Below, piece by piece: positions 23,751-35,208 of a DNA stretch of 64,000 nt. Numbering within the stretch: the first letter of the stretch is position 1; the number at the start of each line of letters is the position of its first letter. The position numbers and the translations under genes are program-made. The stretch is from Penicillium oxalicum (Eukaryota; Ascomycota; Eurotiomycetes; Eurotiales; Aspergillaceae): positions 2,170,001 through 2,234,000 of the forward strand of contig NC_064656.1 in NCBI RefSeq assembly GCF_001723175.1, in the 5' to 3' direction. The notes under the pieces are model-generated. The model made no database searches. It saw only the letters and a program-made list of their open reading frames with translations, and was not told where the DNA came from.

Positions 23751-25580
23751 ATGTTTGTGGACAATCTACAGACCATAGCAATTGCTTGCCTGGGGTTGTT
23801 TTTGACAGTGAGTTCTGTCTTATCCTTGATTCTTGAATTTCGAATTATCTTCGCCAAATGACATTCACCTGCTCTGACGGTAGTGGCTGATAATACTATT
23901 CTGTACAGCATGCCATTTACAAACGGATCACTGGTCCACTCTCCAAAATCCCAGGCCCTGAGATCTCAAAATGGACCGAAGCGGTGTATGTTTACTACTG
24001 GCTTCGTGGTCAGATACCATTCTATGTCCACAAGCTCCATGAGAAATACGGTCGGTGCTTTCCTTCAATATGCAAGCTCAGGCAGAGAGATGTGACGGGT
24101 TGTTCACAATATTGGACTGCGGCGCGAAAGTCTCTTTCAAATGCTGATACATTCCCGGGTCTCCATAAACAGGGCCTATCGTTCGGATCAGTCCTGATCG
24201 AGTCGACATCTGCGACGTCAACGCTGCCAGAGAAATTCACAAAATCAACAGTCCCTTCCTCAAGTCTAAATGGTATCGTGTCCTAGTCGCCGGAGGCCAC
24301 GAGACGACATTCTCTACTCTGGATCGGAAATTCCACGCACAGCGACGCAAACTGCTGGCGACGCCCATCTCAGAGTCATCGCTGAGCAAAATGGAGCCTA
24401 TTGTGCTGTCCCGAGTGCAGACGACAATTGATCGGATGGTTGAGGAGATGACGAGTCGCAAAGTGGCCGACGTCTTCAAGTGGTGGTTGTTCATGGCCAC
24501 CGATATCATCGGCGAGCTCAGCTTTGGTGAATCGTTCCGGATGCTGGAAGCTAGAGAGGTATGATTAGTATTGCCACCGCACCTGAAGACGCGGGCGTTA
24601 GTTCAAAGTACGATTGAGTCGTGAGCTGAAATATATCTCTTGCAGAAAACGCAATATAGCGTCGACCTCGAAAATCTCGCTCAGGTTCAGTCTATCCGCG
24701 TTGCTTTCCCGTCTCTTGTCCAATTCAGCAGATACCTGCCTCTTGCGGTTTTCAAAGAAGCCAAGGAAGGGGGACAGAGGATTGGAGTATACTCACACCA
24801 GTCGATTGAACGTTATAAGCGGATTTTGGCAGAAACCCCCGATGATCCAAAGCCAACACTCTTCACCAAAATGTTTGACACGGAGAAAAGCGGTCTCACA
24901 CATGAGCAGATTCGACAAGAGGCCCAGTCGTACATTATCGCGGGGAGTGACACCACTGCTATTACGATGACTTATCTGACCTATTCGGTCTGTCGTAATG
25001 AACGGGTGAAAAAGAAGCTCGTCGAAGAGGTAGCATCTGTCTCTGAACCAGTCACGAACCAGAAACTACGGGAGCTGCCTTACTTGAACCAAGTCATCAG
25101 CGAGACGCTACGTCTCTATCCAGCAGTGTCAATGGGACTGCCGCGAACTGTACCTCCAGAGGGATATCGCTTCAAGGAATTTTTCCTTCCGGGCGGTATC
25201 ACCGTTGGAACACAGGCTTATAGCCTGCATCGTGATCCAACAATCTTCCCAGACCCCCTTGCATTCAAGCCCGAGCGATGGGAGAATCCAAGTAGAGAGA
25301 TGAAAGAGGCGTTGTTATCGTTTGGCGGGGGCTCGAGAAGTAAGTTGCAATGCTCCAAATGTCCAAAGCGTGCAATGACTCATCATGGTTGACGAACCTC
25401 CTAGTTTGTCTCGGAATTCACCTTGCCTATATGGAACTTCGCTTGGCGACTGCGCTTTTCTTCCGCCGATTCCCCAATGCACGGATCTCGGCTCGAGAGG
25501 GTATGTCGGAGTGTGATATGGAGATGAAGGCGTTTTTCTTGGTGACACTCAAGGGACATCGATGTCTCATCGAGGCCTGA
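23751..25580 (+). CDS. Cytochrome P450 monooxygenase, secondary-metabolism type
   Basis: A complete microsomal P450 of 484 residues with introns 23808-23908, 24051-24172, 24559-24645 and 25340-25404. It inserts one oxygen atom into an unknown organic substrate, using electrons from a P450 reductase at the ER. The N-terminal 19 residues are a short hydrophobic anchor, followed by the Pro-rich hinge TGPLSKIPGPE. The I-helix oxygen-binding motif AGSDTTA is at about 294-300, the ExxR motif (ETLR) at about 348-351, and the PERW-type motif is intact (FKPERW). The heme Cys is at about 428 in FGGGSRICLGIH, rebuilt across the last intron. No key residue is missing, so it looks functional. I cannot assign a CYP family. 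No polyketide synthase, NRPS or terpene cyclase lies in this window. Confidence 0.93.
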
Positions 25581-25831
25581 TAGCTATTCTTGGATACACG
25601 AGAGTGGCGAGGTTGACAGCGCGGTAGACCGTGTGTGTCTGGAACCGGTGCTCTATTCTACTGTTCTTTAGAAAGACAGTAGGCAAGCTAAGATGTGCGG
25701 GCAAAGGCTGCATGCATATCACGATAATTCTGTAGCAAGATTTCAATGTAGATATTATGATAGTGATCAATACTTGTATTCGTCTTCTCACAAGCCTTCC
25801 AATGCCCAGTCAATGATCCTTGGGATCCGAC

Positions 25832-27060
25832 TCAATCTTGATAAACTCCCAGCGAATCGATAGGATCCTGCCTTGCATATTTTCGATAACTTCTCGCCAT
25901 TTGATCTCGCCAATCATCCCCCAGCTGTCCCCCAAGAATGAGATCAATTTCCCGCAAAATCTCATTACTCACGTCTTTCCAATCCTTGCCGCACCCATCC
26001 TTCTCCAGCCACGTCAGTGGCACGATATCAAATCGATGACCAGCCCATTTACCCCGATTGATCTGACTGCCAAGTCCCACCTTTTCCGGCTCCGGCGACC
26101 AGCAAATTCGCGTGATCAAAATCTCGGCAAATCCCAGGATCTCAATTTGAGGCCCGTGAATGAACTCCTCTTTCAACCCAATGACTTCCCCGCGGACGTA
26201 TTCACGCGTGGTCAAGTTTCGCAATGTCCACTTTTGATCGCGGGGATAAAAGCCCAAGATTTCAGGTTTCAGTCCCATTATGACTTCGGCTCGGTGAGCA
26301 AAGCCCATCGGGTGTTGAGATTCGTACTCGAGGAATCGCTTTTGTAGCTTTTGAGATAGAGCTGGTCCACTGCTCTTCTTATACTTGCTCCAGGGGGAAG
26401 ATGAATTTGAATCGAAGGGAGAATTTGCACTCTTGGTCTCCGGACATGTAACGGAGGCAAGTAAGCCTGGTGGAAGATCTCGCGGGTCACTTTTCTCGCT
26501 GACGCACACGATCTGCTCGCCTGCCCATGGAGCCAAGGACTTCATAATATGTCTGTCGATATGCAACAGTCCTACTGCCCAAAAATACTGATTGGTCAGA
26601 CTGAATCGCAGAACGTCTTCCACATCCTCGAGCAGTGAGAATATTTGATGGTGTACGAGAGAGGGGAAATGGAGAAGGGTCTTGGGTGCAGTGAGGCTTG
26701 CGGCGTTGAAATCGTGGATCTCGATTCTTGCAGCTTTGCTGGAATAATTTTGCGAAAGGTCGGTGATTCGAGTTCGTTTCGCACACTCGAAATCCTCGTC
26801 TTCGTTGTCCTCGGCATTTTCACCCGGCAATAGACCCTCGAGTCTCTGTCTGAAAAAACGATATTGTCAGCAATTATCCCACTCAGAAGCTCCTAGTCTC
26901 GAAGTCTCTCATGCCTAACTAACCGGTATGTGCTCAACGGGATGGCCAAGAGGGCGACGAGACCGGCAGCGCTACTGGACACCAGCGCGTCCATTAATTC
27001 CCCCACCGTCCCTGTCGTCTCTTGCCGAGCAGGCGCAATGATTTGCCACTGTTGAGGCAT
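25832..27060 (-). CDS. F-box-like domain protein of unknown function
   Basis: Two exons joined across 26850-26923 give 384 residues. The second exon alone has no ATG (its longest frame starts at a TTG), and the intron has a GTTAGT donor and a good TTTTTTCAG acceptor, so the N-terminal exon is needed. An F-box-like helix set lies at about 104-147 (FPSLVHHQIFSLLEDVEDVLRF), which in other proteins binds Skp1 in SCF ubiquitin ligases. After it there is no recognisable repeat domain; the rest looks like the poorly known, expanded family of Aspergillus F-box-like proteins. The N-terminus (QWQIIAPARQETTGTVGEL, then LVALLA) resembles the leader found in that family. The target is unknown. An upstream in-frame ATG at 27075 or beyond is possible but less likely. 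Confidence 0.72.
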
Positions 27061-27977
27061 AAGAATTGTCTGTATGATTGTAGGTGTTGAGCTGGGCTTG
27101 AGAGCTAGGAAAAATGAGTTTTCTGCGCTCATGCACGTATACATTCTGGACCATGAAGCCGATCAACGTCAGTCAGACGTGTGACGATTGCTAGTGTTGG
27201 AACTGACCCGCGCTCCCCCGAGAATTTCCTGCCGTAAATCGAGATTCACAAAGACTGCTATCGAGCTCACCAGAAATATCAATAGGCTTCACTCCTGTTT
27301 TCATTTAGAAATTTTTTTTATTCTACGAAGTGTCTCCATAGGGGATTTCTGTTGCTTTGTTTGATTAGGCATAATCGTCCCAGGACACAGCGATCATCGT
27401 TCAACGAGTACATTGATCAAGATACACATGAGATTTGAAGACCATTGAATTTGCTATGGTCAGAACTTTGTGCCCCTTAGATCGATTAGATCGGCTCGAA
27501 TTAAAATCGAAAGTATCTAAGAAGCTTGGATTTTCGAATACGATTGATCATTCCGTATATTCCACAATTCACCATCAGTCGACTTAGAATTAAAATAACG
27601 TGTTTAATATAGTATCAAAGTTATCTTTTAATCCAGTCTTCGTTTCAGAATTGAATTGAATTTTAGACATCCAAATCGGCATTAAGATGAGGACCAAAGC
27701 TGTAGAAGTATTCGTATGTGCGTTGAATTGAATGTCAGGTTGAATACACAAGGAACTTAGTATCTTGCTCACCATCAATTCCATTTCTAACTTGTGATAT
27801 AAATTAGCAGGATTCGATGACGGATAGATTCAATCGGCAACAATTCAGAAAGTCAGGTTCAACCAAGGGTGGATAGGTCAGCCCCAAAATAAGGGATAAA
27901 TATCGTCATTTCTATACGAAAACTCTGTACAATAATATTCGAGCGACGACCGCGCCCGCTAGCGTCCGTCAATCTCT
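27061..27977. other. AT-rich intergenic region
   Basis: About 0.9 kb with visibly higher AT content than its surroundings, especially 27290-27900. No coding frame of interest. Contains the promoter of the F-box-like gene and the 3' flank of the next gene. Confidence 0.6.
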
Positions 27978-28818
27978 TTAGCACTTGCTGCCATCGTTGC
28001 AGTTCTGATCACAGTGATAAGTACCAATCCAGTTATCACTCCCATACACGTCCAGACCCATGAACCAACCATTCAGAACCTGGTGCAGATAGTCCAAGTT
28101 CTGGGGCACGCCGTTGGACTGACCCTCGGAAGAGCAAGGGTAGTCCACCGTCAATCCCTTGTTACCATTGAGATAACTGCCCGCCGTAAACCAGCCATTG
28201 TAAGAGCCCAGTGCCTGAATAGCATTTCCACCCGAGGCATCCAGCTGTGACTTGAGGTAGTTGGTTCCAGCATTGACGTTGTCCTGGATGGAATCGGTGC
28301 ACTGGCCGTTGGGGTAGTTGTCACAGGACACCTGCATGAGGCCGGGGGTGGGTCCGCCGGCGTAGGCATTGCAGGAGGATTCCTGCATGGCGATGGCGGC
28401 GAGAATGACTGGGTCGATGCCGTATTGGGATCCGGCGCTCTGGAAGTATTGATCGTACTGGGCACAGCTGGATCCAATGCCGCCGTAGAACTGGTCGAGG
28501 GAGACGTGGAGGACTTCGGAAATGTCCAGGTATGGAGGGTTCCAGCCGTCGCCGGTGAGACCAGTGTTTAACCAGTCCTCGGAACTGTAGAGGAAAAGAA
28601 AGAGAGCCCAAGTCAGTGGATCTGCAGCCACGATGTTGCTCTTCAAGGGAAAGTCTGGGATTGTACACTCACCCGTTAGGACCACTGCTGGGCGTAACCT
28701 GCTCGGTAGCGCCTTGCGCCTTAGGATTGGTACCCACGCCCGGGTTCGCCGACTGAGCGTGTGTGGTCGCAGCAGCAGCCGCCAGAGCGACAAGGAGAGA
28801 AGATTTGATGACAGCCAT
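27978..28818 (-). CDS. Secreted lytic-transglycosylase-like protein (SLT/GH23 fold)
   Basis: Two exons (intron 28585-28672) encode 250 residues. Residues 1 to about 21 are a clear signal peptide (MAVIKSSLLVALAAAAA). The mature protein carries the three motifs of the goose-lysozyme/SLT family: the catalytic Glu at about 117 in AMQESSCN, the GLMQV motif at about 130-134, and ALGSYNGW further on. Enzymes of this fold cut the MurNAc-GlcNAc bond of bacterial peptidoglycan, so an antibacterial or bacterial-wall scavenging role outside the cell is the natural inference; activity in a fungus is not shown. The C-terminus is Cys-rich (YHCDQNCNDGSKC) and may form disulfides. A fungal chitin or chitosan substrate is the alternative. 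The reading frame and splice are well supported. Confidence 0.85.
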
Positions 28819-30572
28819 GGTGAGATTGTAGGAGGTTGATTGAGGATGTGAGGAAAGGTGTTTAGGATTTTGTCGATAATTTACCACCACACAATCATCC
28901 TGCAAACGACCGATACTTATACCTGCTCACCTCAACAGATTACCATGAACACCGAGAAAAAGAGTCTCACAACTTAACACATGATCTCATCTTCCGTCAA
29001 CGACGAATTTCCGAATCGGGGAAATGAGGTCGCGGATCACGGATCGTGTTCACAATGTGCCTGCAGATCACCACCGCATCCCGTCACCAAATTCCTCTTC
29101 AGGAACCGACGATCCTCCCGCTTCAAATCACAGTCCTCAGTCGGGCTGACTTACCTCAGCATCATTTCATTGGCCAATCGCGGAGAATTGGGGGCCGAGA
29201 GTGCAGACAAGTGGATCCACGTGCTCAATCAGTGGTGGAGCGTCGACGGATTTAAGAGACAGAGTTCAGACCGGGTCATCGCGAAATGTGGATCCATGGT
29301 GGATGCCATCGTCAAGCTTGATCGTATCACCCAGGACCATATTCTGGTTCTGTATAATGCAGAGGCCTGTGCAGAGCAATGTAACATCAGTTCTTGCATA
29401 GTCTTCTTGCAAATGATAACAGATGTTAGAGACGTGCTGCATGCCCTGTTCTTCGGCTGATTGTGGCCGGTGCAACGAAATCATTCTTGGAAGGATCTGT
29501 TCATAGGGATTCAAGAATAGTCGCCTTCGCCCCGCAAGATAAGGAGAGGGAGGTGACATATTGGACGAGTAAAAAACCATGGACATGATGGGAGCTTTTG
29601 AGAGCAGACATATAGCAGTGGACACAATCGATGAGAGTGTCGTAGAAAAAGGCTCAGCGTAGTGAGATGGGGAGGCATGGATGACTGGTAGGAAGAAGTG
29701 TTACCATTAGCTCCTTCTTTTCAAGAGCAAAGGATGAAATGATGAGATATAAGCAGACCTCAATGATGACCGCGTCAGTTGAGTGGAAGCCAGAGCCTGA
29801 GATCTCATGAAGATAGAAAATTGATCTCTATAATGTAGATGGGCAAGACTTGAAAATAAAAGTCTGGCTGGTGAATACGGCTTCATCTTGCCCAACACAA
29901 ATTAGTGTCCCGTGAATGCTTCGAAAAGTTGGTGATGAGAAGGCATCGTGATGGCGCGGATATGGATAGAGGAGAATAAACACCAAAAGTGGACGTTATC
30001 AATAAAGATTCACGAAGGTTACGCTGGTGGAGGGGAGCGGGGAGAAAATCAAAAATCGGGGGATGGAATAGCATCGTGGTGGTGTAAATAAACAAGAGCA
30101 AATAATGTGGTGCAACAAGATGAAGAAAAGCCTCAGGGTGAAAAGTGGATGATGAGCAAAGGTGGGGGATAAGGCTTCATCATGATGGTGTGGGTGTGCA
30201 AGAGTAAACATGTAGGGGAAAGCATGGTCAGTATAACTTCATGATGAAGGAAAAGAAAAAAGAAGGGTCCCCCAACCTTCAGTGCTTCGAAGGCGCCTAG
30301 ACCTGTATAGACTCAAGGATCGCAGATGCTAATCCCACACCTTAGGTTTCCACCTGCCATCGGCCAAGGTACTAGCTACGGGCTCCGTTGGCGAATATTT
30401 CACCGGGTCTGCCCTATGTGTAGTCTTTGCAAGGCTCCTGTCAGGTTTCCTCCCAGATGACAGCAGAACTAATGGCAACATTTCCCTCCTGGGTGCGACA
30501 TGCTTTGGGGTAGAGGTTGGCAACGGCTACTTTTTACCTTATTACATGGAGTGCCAGGGGATACTCATATTA

Positions 30573-30583
30573 CCACTAGACCA
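30573..30583 (-). other. tRNA-type A-box motif, no complete tRNA
   Basis: On the minus strand the 11 bases TGGTCTAGTGG fit the RNA polymerase III A-box consensus exactly, and the flanking bases look like the D-arm of a tRNA-Gly or tRNA-Glu. A matching acceptor stem, B box and T-arm are not found downstream, so this is at best a tRNA fragment. Confidence 0.35.
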
Positions 30584-30842
30584 CCGGAGGGGGCTGGTTG
30601 AAGGGAGAGAGATATTGAGCCCTGTAACTTCTCCCCAATGCTCGATCAGGTCTAGCGTCTCGGAAATAGCAGCCTTGCCGTGGATGGGAATAGTTGAGAT
30701 TTGGACAGCCGTAAGATCACAATCTGTTCTCTGGTCTGAGAGAATTTGAAGTCATTTGGCCCAGTCGTTGCTTTGTGGTCATAGAATAAAGTACCATCCT
30801 GGCATCGACCGATGAAGCTATTCCCATGGCCTCTACAGTGGA

Positions 30843-30882
30843 CTTCCCACGGAATTGGGAAGATCACCGGTTCAAATCCCAG
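30843..30882 (+). other. Degenerate tRNA-like 3' half
   Basis: A hairpin (CTTCCC pairing with GGGAAG, loop of 8) is followed at nearly tRNA spacing by a B-box-like sequence GGTTCAAATCC. The loop lacks U33, only two of five T-stem pairs form, and no acceptor stem can be built. It reads as a decayed tRNA or tRNA-derived short interspersed element, or as chance. Confidence 0.25.
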
Positions 30883-31881
30883 TGACGTCAATTAGACCCA
30901 CTCTTCCCCACACCCCGGATTTTGAGAGAAATAAGTGGGTCGTCAACTCTAAACCTTACTGAAGTAATTTGAATTTTTTGAACAGTATTTGAGCGCGGTG
31001 GACTCGTTCTTTAAGCTCTCCAAGATGGTGCTGGGTAGTGGCCATACAGACTGGTTTCTCACTGACTGAGTCAGCTTCATTTCTGGCCTGGGTGGCAGCC
31101 TGAAGGGCGCTCCATGAAGAGAGAGATTGTTTGCCTTCTCAGTGGATCAATGGTACTGGTACGGGCAGCAGAGCAGTCTACGTATGTACCTATCAATTCT
31201 TACGTGTAAGTTTGTAACCGTCCACTAACATAACCCTTCTAACATATTTTTCCGGACCCAACTGACTTTTCATTATAACATTGTGTTGAAATTACCCCTG
31301 CGGCAGTGATCAGTACGACGTCTATAGTCAAGCACATGACTATCCTCGCCCTAAACCCTCGTCCAAGTGTTTTCGTCCACTACACTGTCTTATCACACCG
31401 ACATTTCCCCCTTCTCTCACTCTTTTATCCACGTCAATTACTTGCTTTGAGAAATTGCATTTTGCGCAGAATCACCAGCAGGAGGATCGAAAAAGATCCG
31501 CCGCGACGGAGAGCTCGCCCTATGGGACGTATTATGGCAACTACACTGAATTGCGGGAAAAATCTATATCTGCTAGGAAGAAAAACACGTTAAGCTCTGC
31601 TTTTGCCATCCGCATTCAAAGTTCAGTGCTAACCACTTGTTTGCAGTCGCCTACTGTGTAGTCTAACCTCGAAGCAATATTTTCGCTGAAAACCTGTACC
31701 GCGATAGGTGAAATATAGTCTCGATGACCGAGAGCTCGCTGTTGAATTGTACAAGGATAATCTCAAATGGACAATCGGCGCATGGTTTTGACAATCCCTC
31801 ATCGACACGCCTGTGAGATTCGGTCTCGCCAGCTAAGATGCTTCAATCCTTATGAGAAACAGTCACTTCACCGGTCTCACA

Positions 31882-32712
31882 TCATTTCATCTCCCGATAC
31901 ACCTCCAACGCGTCATACAATCGAGCAAAAACACCATCGTGCCACCCTCGCAATTGTTCCCACTCGTTTGTTGGCAGAACTCCTTGCATCATTCGCAACC
32001 ACCCTCCAACAATTAGGTCAGCATAGTTTGCCTTCGGACCGAGCAGAAAGGGCCCACTGGAATCCCGCTGAAAGAGCACTGCAAGTCCACTTAGAGCCTC
32101 TCGGAAAGACTGGATGACTTTTTCCCTGGCTTCACCGGTGAGATTCAACTCATCGATAGACGAGACTCCAACCCGACGAGCAAATTCCGCCTTGCTGATT
32201 TCTTCCGTGGCAGGGTCGAATGGGAAACACTGTATAGCGAGACCCGTGTGCATTGTGAACACTGCATCGACTTGCTGATTGAACTTGGCGTAGTCGGCAA
32301 ATTCTTCATTTTGGAGGTCCGATAGCGGGACAGCTACCACTGCGCCAGCCTTGTACTCATAGTCCAGATTCTGGGCGGGGAACAGATTACCTTCCCCCGA
32401 GTCAGGATATGTCTTTTGCAGATACACCGCGATATCGAAAGAGTCACCGATTTTCGAGCCGGTGTTGGGATCCACAATAACAGGCAGGGTGTAAAAGTCA
32501 CCGCCATCGGCAAATTTCCGACAAGGCGGAACATTCAAACTGCGACGGACTTTGGAGACGTCGGGAAGAGGAACCCAAGTGGTAGAGTATGGCACGCCTT
32601 TGAAATTCAAGGCCATTCGGGCCTTGGTTGGGTTTGGTGAGCAGGCATTTTCTTTGACTGGTGGCTTGAGAGCGATGTCATAGAAGCTGATGGGTTGGGC
32701 GGAATCGGACAT
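31882..32712 (-). CDS. Glutathione S-transferase-like protein
   Basis: An intronless gene of 276 residues (294 if an ATG at 32766 is used; I prefer the internal ATG, which gives MSDSAQPISFYDIA as in relatives). The N-terminal thioredoxin-like GST domain spans about 5-100 with NPTKARMALNFKGVPY and the glutathione-contact region TLPVIVDPNTGSKIGDSFDIAVYL. The helical C-terminal domain ends with GPKANYADLIVGGWLRMM. The layout matches the fungal UstS/LigE-like group, members of which conjugate glutathione or act as tailoring enzymes; the substrate here is not known. It stands divergent to the thioesterase gene with about 1.4 kb between start codons, so a shared control region is possible. Confidence 0.83.
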   Translation of the reverse strand: MSDSAQPISFYDIALKPPVKENACSPNPTKARMALNFKGVPYSTTWVPLPDVSKVRRSLNVPPCRKFADGGDFYTLPVIVDPNTGSKIGDSFDIAVYLQKTYPDSGEGNLFPAQNLDYEYKAGAVVAVPLSDLQNEEFADYAKFNQQVDAVFTMHTGLAIQCFPFDPATEEISKAEFARRVGVSSIDELNLTGEAREKVIQSFREALSGLAVLFQRDSSGPFLLGPKANYADLIVGGWLRMMQGVLPTNEWEQLRGWHDGVFARLYDALEVYREMK

Positions 32713-34095
32713 TGCGGATATGATGATTGAGGTAAGTTTGTTCCACTTCGACAAAAGTTGATTCATGCGCTAGAAGGCTTGATGTTAAGGATGGTGACAA
32801 AAGACTACAGAAAGACTCATAAAAAGTCTTGCGAGTCTGTTTATAGTCCACTCGGGATGCGCCTGTTGAGGGAGCTTCGAGATGTATGGTTTCCATAATG
32901 ACGTGGGCTGACCACTCAAACAGAACAACACAAAATTATTCAATCTGACTCATCATGATTTGACGGGAGATGATAGTGAACCCTACCGAGAATTCTTTGC
33001 AGAAAGGACTGTGATTGGTCCTTATTTACCGACCCGCAAAAGCTCCCGAGGTGCATGCGGCCGCTTGGATGCGGCTGTTGTGTCAACTGACCGAGGAGTC
33101 ATTCGACAGCCTCCGACTTGGGCGGTCGCACCGCGATCCCAGTCACCATTTAACGGCATTGGTCGTGGGATGCCACCATTTGAGGCCTTTGATTGCCAAG
33201 TTGATGGCGTAATCTGAGCACAGGCCAAGCAGGGTCCGACTTCGGGCTCTCTCAATACTGGTGACGGTCTAACATCAAGAAAAAAGCGCCTTGTAACGCC
33301 AAATTCGGGAAACGGCTTCTGTCACTTCAAAATCCCATCGCAAAAACCACCATTTGCGCCTGTCAATGTATGGTCTTTAATTTGACTTGGGTTGAGCTAC
33401 TTGGTTACATGGCTTCGTCGTTTGCCCGCAGGCCGAGGCGCATGAGGTGAGTTGAGCAGCACGCACACTCTGGAAGGTTGACAGTACATCCGCAGAGCAG
33501 TGGTCGCATTGAAAAAATGATATTGGAGTGTGCCGGCCCCAAACATTGCAACACAACATAGTGGCAGGTGCTTCTTCACAGACAAGATGAAATCCTGCCA
33601 GACATCGTCATACTCGAGATCCATTTTTTGACTCACTCAAATTTGAGACTCCCACAATCGCCCGACCTCGAGCCTATCGGAAAGAAATCGAATATCCAAT
33701 CCATATTCCCAGAGAGAGGTATGATTGAATGTTTTCGCTATGGCTCTATCAACACTGAAGCAGTTTTAAGCGAATCTTCCGACGAGATGATGTCGTTTGA
33801 ATTTTTCGCTAGGCTGAAGAGCACGGCGCATTCGCTACGATGCGCATACAATAGATTTTGGGGTAACGGATCAAATCACCAAAGTACCATTCGAGGGGGA
33901 CAGACACATCTCTCGCCAATCAGATGTGACTGGCAGACGCGTGCCCATTTTGGCATTAGCGCCGACGACGCTAGCCAACGGAGGTCCTCGTCTCTATATA
34001 AGAATAGCTCTCTCACCCCCCGGCCAGCGTCGGCCCCAAAATTTAGCACGCACCCTTGACAGGTTCTGTCACTGCAAGTGAGTAAAGTAGTACGG
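32713..34095. other. Divergent intergenic region, GST-like / thioesterase
   Basis: About 1.4 kb containing both promoters. No supported gene. A TATATAA sequence at about 33994-34000 is about 100 bp upstream of the thioesterase start and may be its TATA box. Confidence 0.55.
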
Positions 34096-35208
34096 ATGAG
34101 CAGAGACTTCATTCCCATGGAAAAAGCTATCGAGGTACAACCAGTGCCTCTCAAACCGGTATGCTTTCTTTATTGATATCCTTTCGGATCCAAGAAACCC
34201 CACTCGTCAATGGGCACCGGGTAACAATTCCCCAACTAGGATTTATTCACCAATGCCCAACCTCTTTGGAGTTTTGCCGGCAGTTTTGGAGTTTTTGGTG
34301 GATCGACACTGGCTCACTGCTTGATGGCCGCTCATAAAACCGTCTCCGAGGATTATGTAGCCCACTCCCTTCATTGCAGCTTCATCAGCCGAGCGGATCC
34401 AAGTACGGCGATAGAATATCAGGTTGAACGTACTCGAGATGGCAGGAGCTTCATCACGAGGACAGTTCACGCCGCACAGCAGGCGGGCTTAGTGGCTGTA
34501 GCGATTGTGAATTTCATGCGTGTCAGCAGGGATGTTCCATCAAAAACCGACCATCAAGGTCTGAACCACGGCAAGAAAATGCCCGCTGGCTTGATACCTC
34601 CCGAAAGTCCAACAATCCCAAGAGAGGCTATAGATGCACCATTTGAGGTGCGACGCGGAGAGGTTCTGAATCGTAAGTCTCTTCTTTTGTCACCTATTTG
34701 AATTGAACGTAATTGAATGGTGGGAATAGGTATATCTTCCGATCCAGTCACATCTCGCCTGCGGTACTGGATTCGAACCACAGACCCTATACAAAAGGGG
34801 AATCTTCCAGCTCAGCTTGCGGCAATCGCGTGGATGTCAGACGCGTATTTTGTTGCTAGCGCTGTTCAAGTCTACGATGCGCCCAGTAGGAGATTGGACA
34901 GCGAGATAGCCATGGTGGCTAGCCTCGATCACACAATCTACTTTCATGAGCCCAACGCCATCCGGGCGGACGAGTGGATGTGCTCAGAGAGAGAGAGCCC
35001 ATGGGCGGGAAACGACCGTGCCTTGGTTTCTCAGAGCATCTGGACGCGCGAGGGAGTTTTAGTGGCTACCTGCACACAGGAGGTTTGTGCAACCCCGTAT
35101 CTTTTAGCCGAGATGTTGGATTTTGTCATTCATTTTGAGGAAACTCTAACTAGGTGACTTTAGGCCATTTTGCGCATTCAGAAACTTCATGCTGAGCCGA
35201 AGCTCTGA
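34096..35208 (+). CDS. Acyl-CoA thioesterase, double hot-dog (TesB/ACOT8-like)
   Basis: The enzyme hydrolyses acyl-CoA thioesters to free acid and CoA. Four exons with introns 34159-34239, 34673-34729 and 35083-35163 give 297 residues. The N-terminal hot-dog has FGGSTLAHCLMAAHKTV and HSLHCSFISRADPS, then RDGRSFITRTVHAAQ. The C-terminal hot-dog has AWMSDAYF, with the Asp typical of the active site, and IYFHEPNAIRADEWM. It ends in TREGVLVATCTQE, with the conserved Gln. The last intron has a GTTTGT donor and a CTAAC branch site; using the second acceptor yields AILRIQKLHAEPKL and a stop, as in relatives, while the first AG lies too close to the branch site. No C-terminal peroxisome SKL-type signal is seen, although the end (PKL) is a weak variant. 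Confidence 0.85.

Larger units (their letters stand above)
28819..31881. other. Gene-free stretch, about 3 kb
   Basis: The left end is the promoter of the transglycosylase-like gene. A 159-codon ATG frame at 28981-29460 (+) has no recognisable content. 29930-30250 is full of short TGATG/CATCA words. Decayed tRNA-like motifs lie at 30.57-30.89 kb (see separate entries). No protein gene is supported. Confidence 0.6.

Noticed and set aside
28981..29460. 159-codon ATG frame (+) next to the transglycosylase-like gene
   Set aside because: No family resemblance, several other frames of similar length overlap it. Could be a small orphan gene but nothing supports it.
34769..34779. Perfect B-box-like GGTTCGAATCC on the minus strand suggesting a tRNA-Thr
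   Set aside because: The T-stem has only three pairs, the variable region is too short and the bases are coding sequence of the acyl-CoA thioesterase.
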